The notes below the pieces were generated by a model, which saw only the letters and a list, made by a program, of their open reading frames with translations, was not told where the DNA came from and did no database searches. From positions 11,638,813 through 11,702,812 of the forward strand of contig NC_064041.1 of the NCBI RefSeq assembly GCF_932526225.1: 64,000 nucleotides of DNA, read 5' to 3'. Shown here one piece after another: positions 63,185 through 64,000 of this stretch. Source of the stretch: Nematostella vectensis (taxonomy: Eukaryota; Cnidaria; Anthozoa; Actiniaria; Edwardsiidae). The position numbers and the translations under genes were made by a program. Position 1 is the stretch's first letter, and every line of letters begins with the position of its first letter.

Positions 63185-64000
63185 TTTCTTTCTTGCTGTG
63201 TTATGTCTGTTCTTTTTAAGTGCAGGGGCAGCAAATGGAAGGGGCGCTAGCCTCCCCCTGTTTGAGTGGGTGACGTTCTTTTGCATGAGAATTTTAATAT
63301 TTCAAACTAAAAAGTGCAAGTAGGTGCATTATGGAACCGCTCCGTCGCTCCTGAAGTGGAGAGCAAGCTAAAATAAGAATAGAGGGATGTTTATTTCCTT
63401 GTTTTGCTGTGTTATGTCTGTAATAGTTGGAAAAGCAGAAGATAAGCTGAAATAAGCAGAGGGAGAAATGGATATTGCTTGGAAAGTGATTGTGGCAGTG
63501 TTAATACTGGGCTTTAAGAAACTCAAGCTATTAAATTCAACATTTAATAGGGTTGCTGGCCAAACTAGAAAAGCATACCAGGTTAACTGTTAATTTAAAA
63601 GAGTAGCTGCACATATCGCAGAATATTGATTCAACGTAGATTTTAACGAAAGAAATTTGTAAGTTTATAATAAATATATAGCAAACACTTATAGATGATA
63701 AATATAGATAAAGCAAATATATTTTCTTACAGAATAATTTTGAAAAGAATAACATGAAATGTTTCAACAAAAACCGTTCCACTCTTATTTGCGCGCGCTC
63801 TATCAGAGCAAGGAGCTAGATAATGGAACTCTTGGAGTTAGCCATGAACTTGCGAGTATGGCGATATTCTCACCAGTAACTAAGGTAGCGTGTGGAAGGG
63901 AGGGGGTGAGCTTATGGAAGAAAAGATACACTCTTGCTATCAAAAACTTCCACTATATCTTTATTAAATAAAATATATATAAGATGTTCTGTTTATCAGT
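63185..64000. other. Right-edge region, no supported gene
   Basis: AT-rich sequence with no recognisable coding region. A 70-codon frame at 63759-63971 has no visible domain and may be chance. Confidence 0.35.

Overview
The window looks like nuclear DNA of a non-bilaterian animal, most likely an anthozoan cnidarian of the sea-anemone type. This is inferred: the genes are intron-rich and vertebrate-like in domain layout, the DNA is AT-rich, and introns and spacers are crowded with short inverted-repeat elements, G-tract elements and minisatellites. No bacterial, viral or organellar gene was recognised.

Layout. 1-5600 is mostly non-coding: one weak two-exon transcript model, TIR elements, a CT microsatellite and a diverged duplication. 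5662-14231 (+) is an aromatic-L-amino-acid (or histidine) decarboxylase, 15 exons, 510 aa. 16010-24349 (-) is an INPP5E-type inositol polyphosphate 5-phosphatase, 12 exons, 843 aa. It is divergently paired with SURF2 at 24797-27049 (+), 5 exons, 253 aa. 28824-44820 (-) is ASPM, 26 coding exons, 2,997 aa, with a single 4.2-kb exon carrying most of the IQ motifs. 46163-51264 (-) is a class-V aminotransferase of the isopenicillin-N-epimerase-like group, with an unresolved 5' end. 53651-59345 (+) is the DECD-box helicase DDX39B/UAP56, 8 exons, 429 aa. 60629-62945 (+) is a three-exon, 418-aa protein I do not recognise. The six complete exon models (all but the aminotransferase) were assembled by hand from GT/AG junctions, and each adds up to an open frame ending at a stop.

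The genes do not form a pathway. They cover amine synthesis (decarboxylase), ciliary phosphoinositide turnover (INPP5E), ribosome or nucleolar biology (SURF2), spindle-pole organisation (ASPM), PLP chemistry (aminotransferase) and mRNA splicing/export (DDX39B). The clearest linkage is the short head-to-head INPP5E/SURF2 promoter.

The most unusual recurring pattern is tandem arrays grown out of exon boundaries: the decarboxylase exon-2 acceptor (eight copies at an exact 35-bp period), the decarboxylase stop-codon region, the ASPM exon-13 donor, the ASPM exon-24 acceptor and an aminotransferase donor. Two-copy versions occur at ASPM exons 17 and 18. Also notable are a 1.8-kb element full of CCTAGG palindromes inserted into a 144-bp tandem repeat, three TTAA-flanked MITEs of one family, and a hAT-like element sitting 10 bp from a splice donor.
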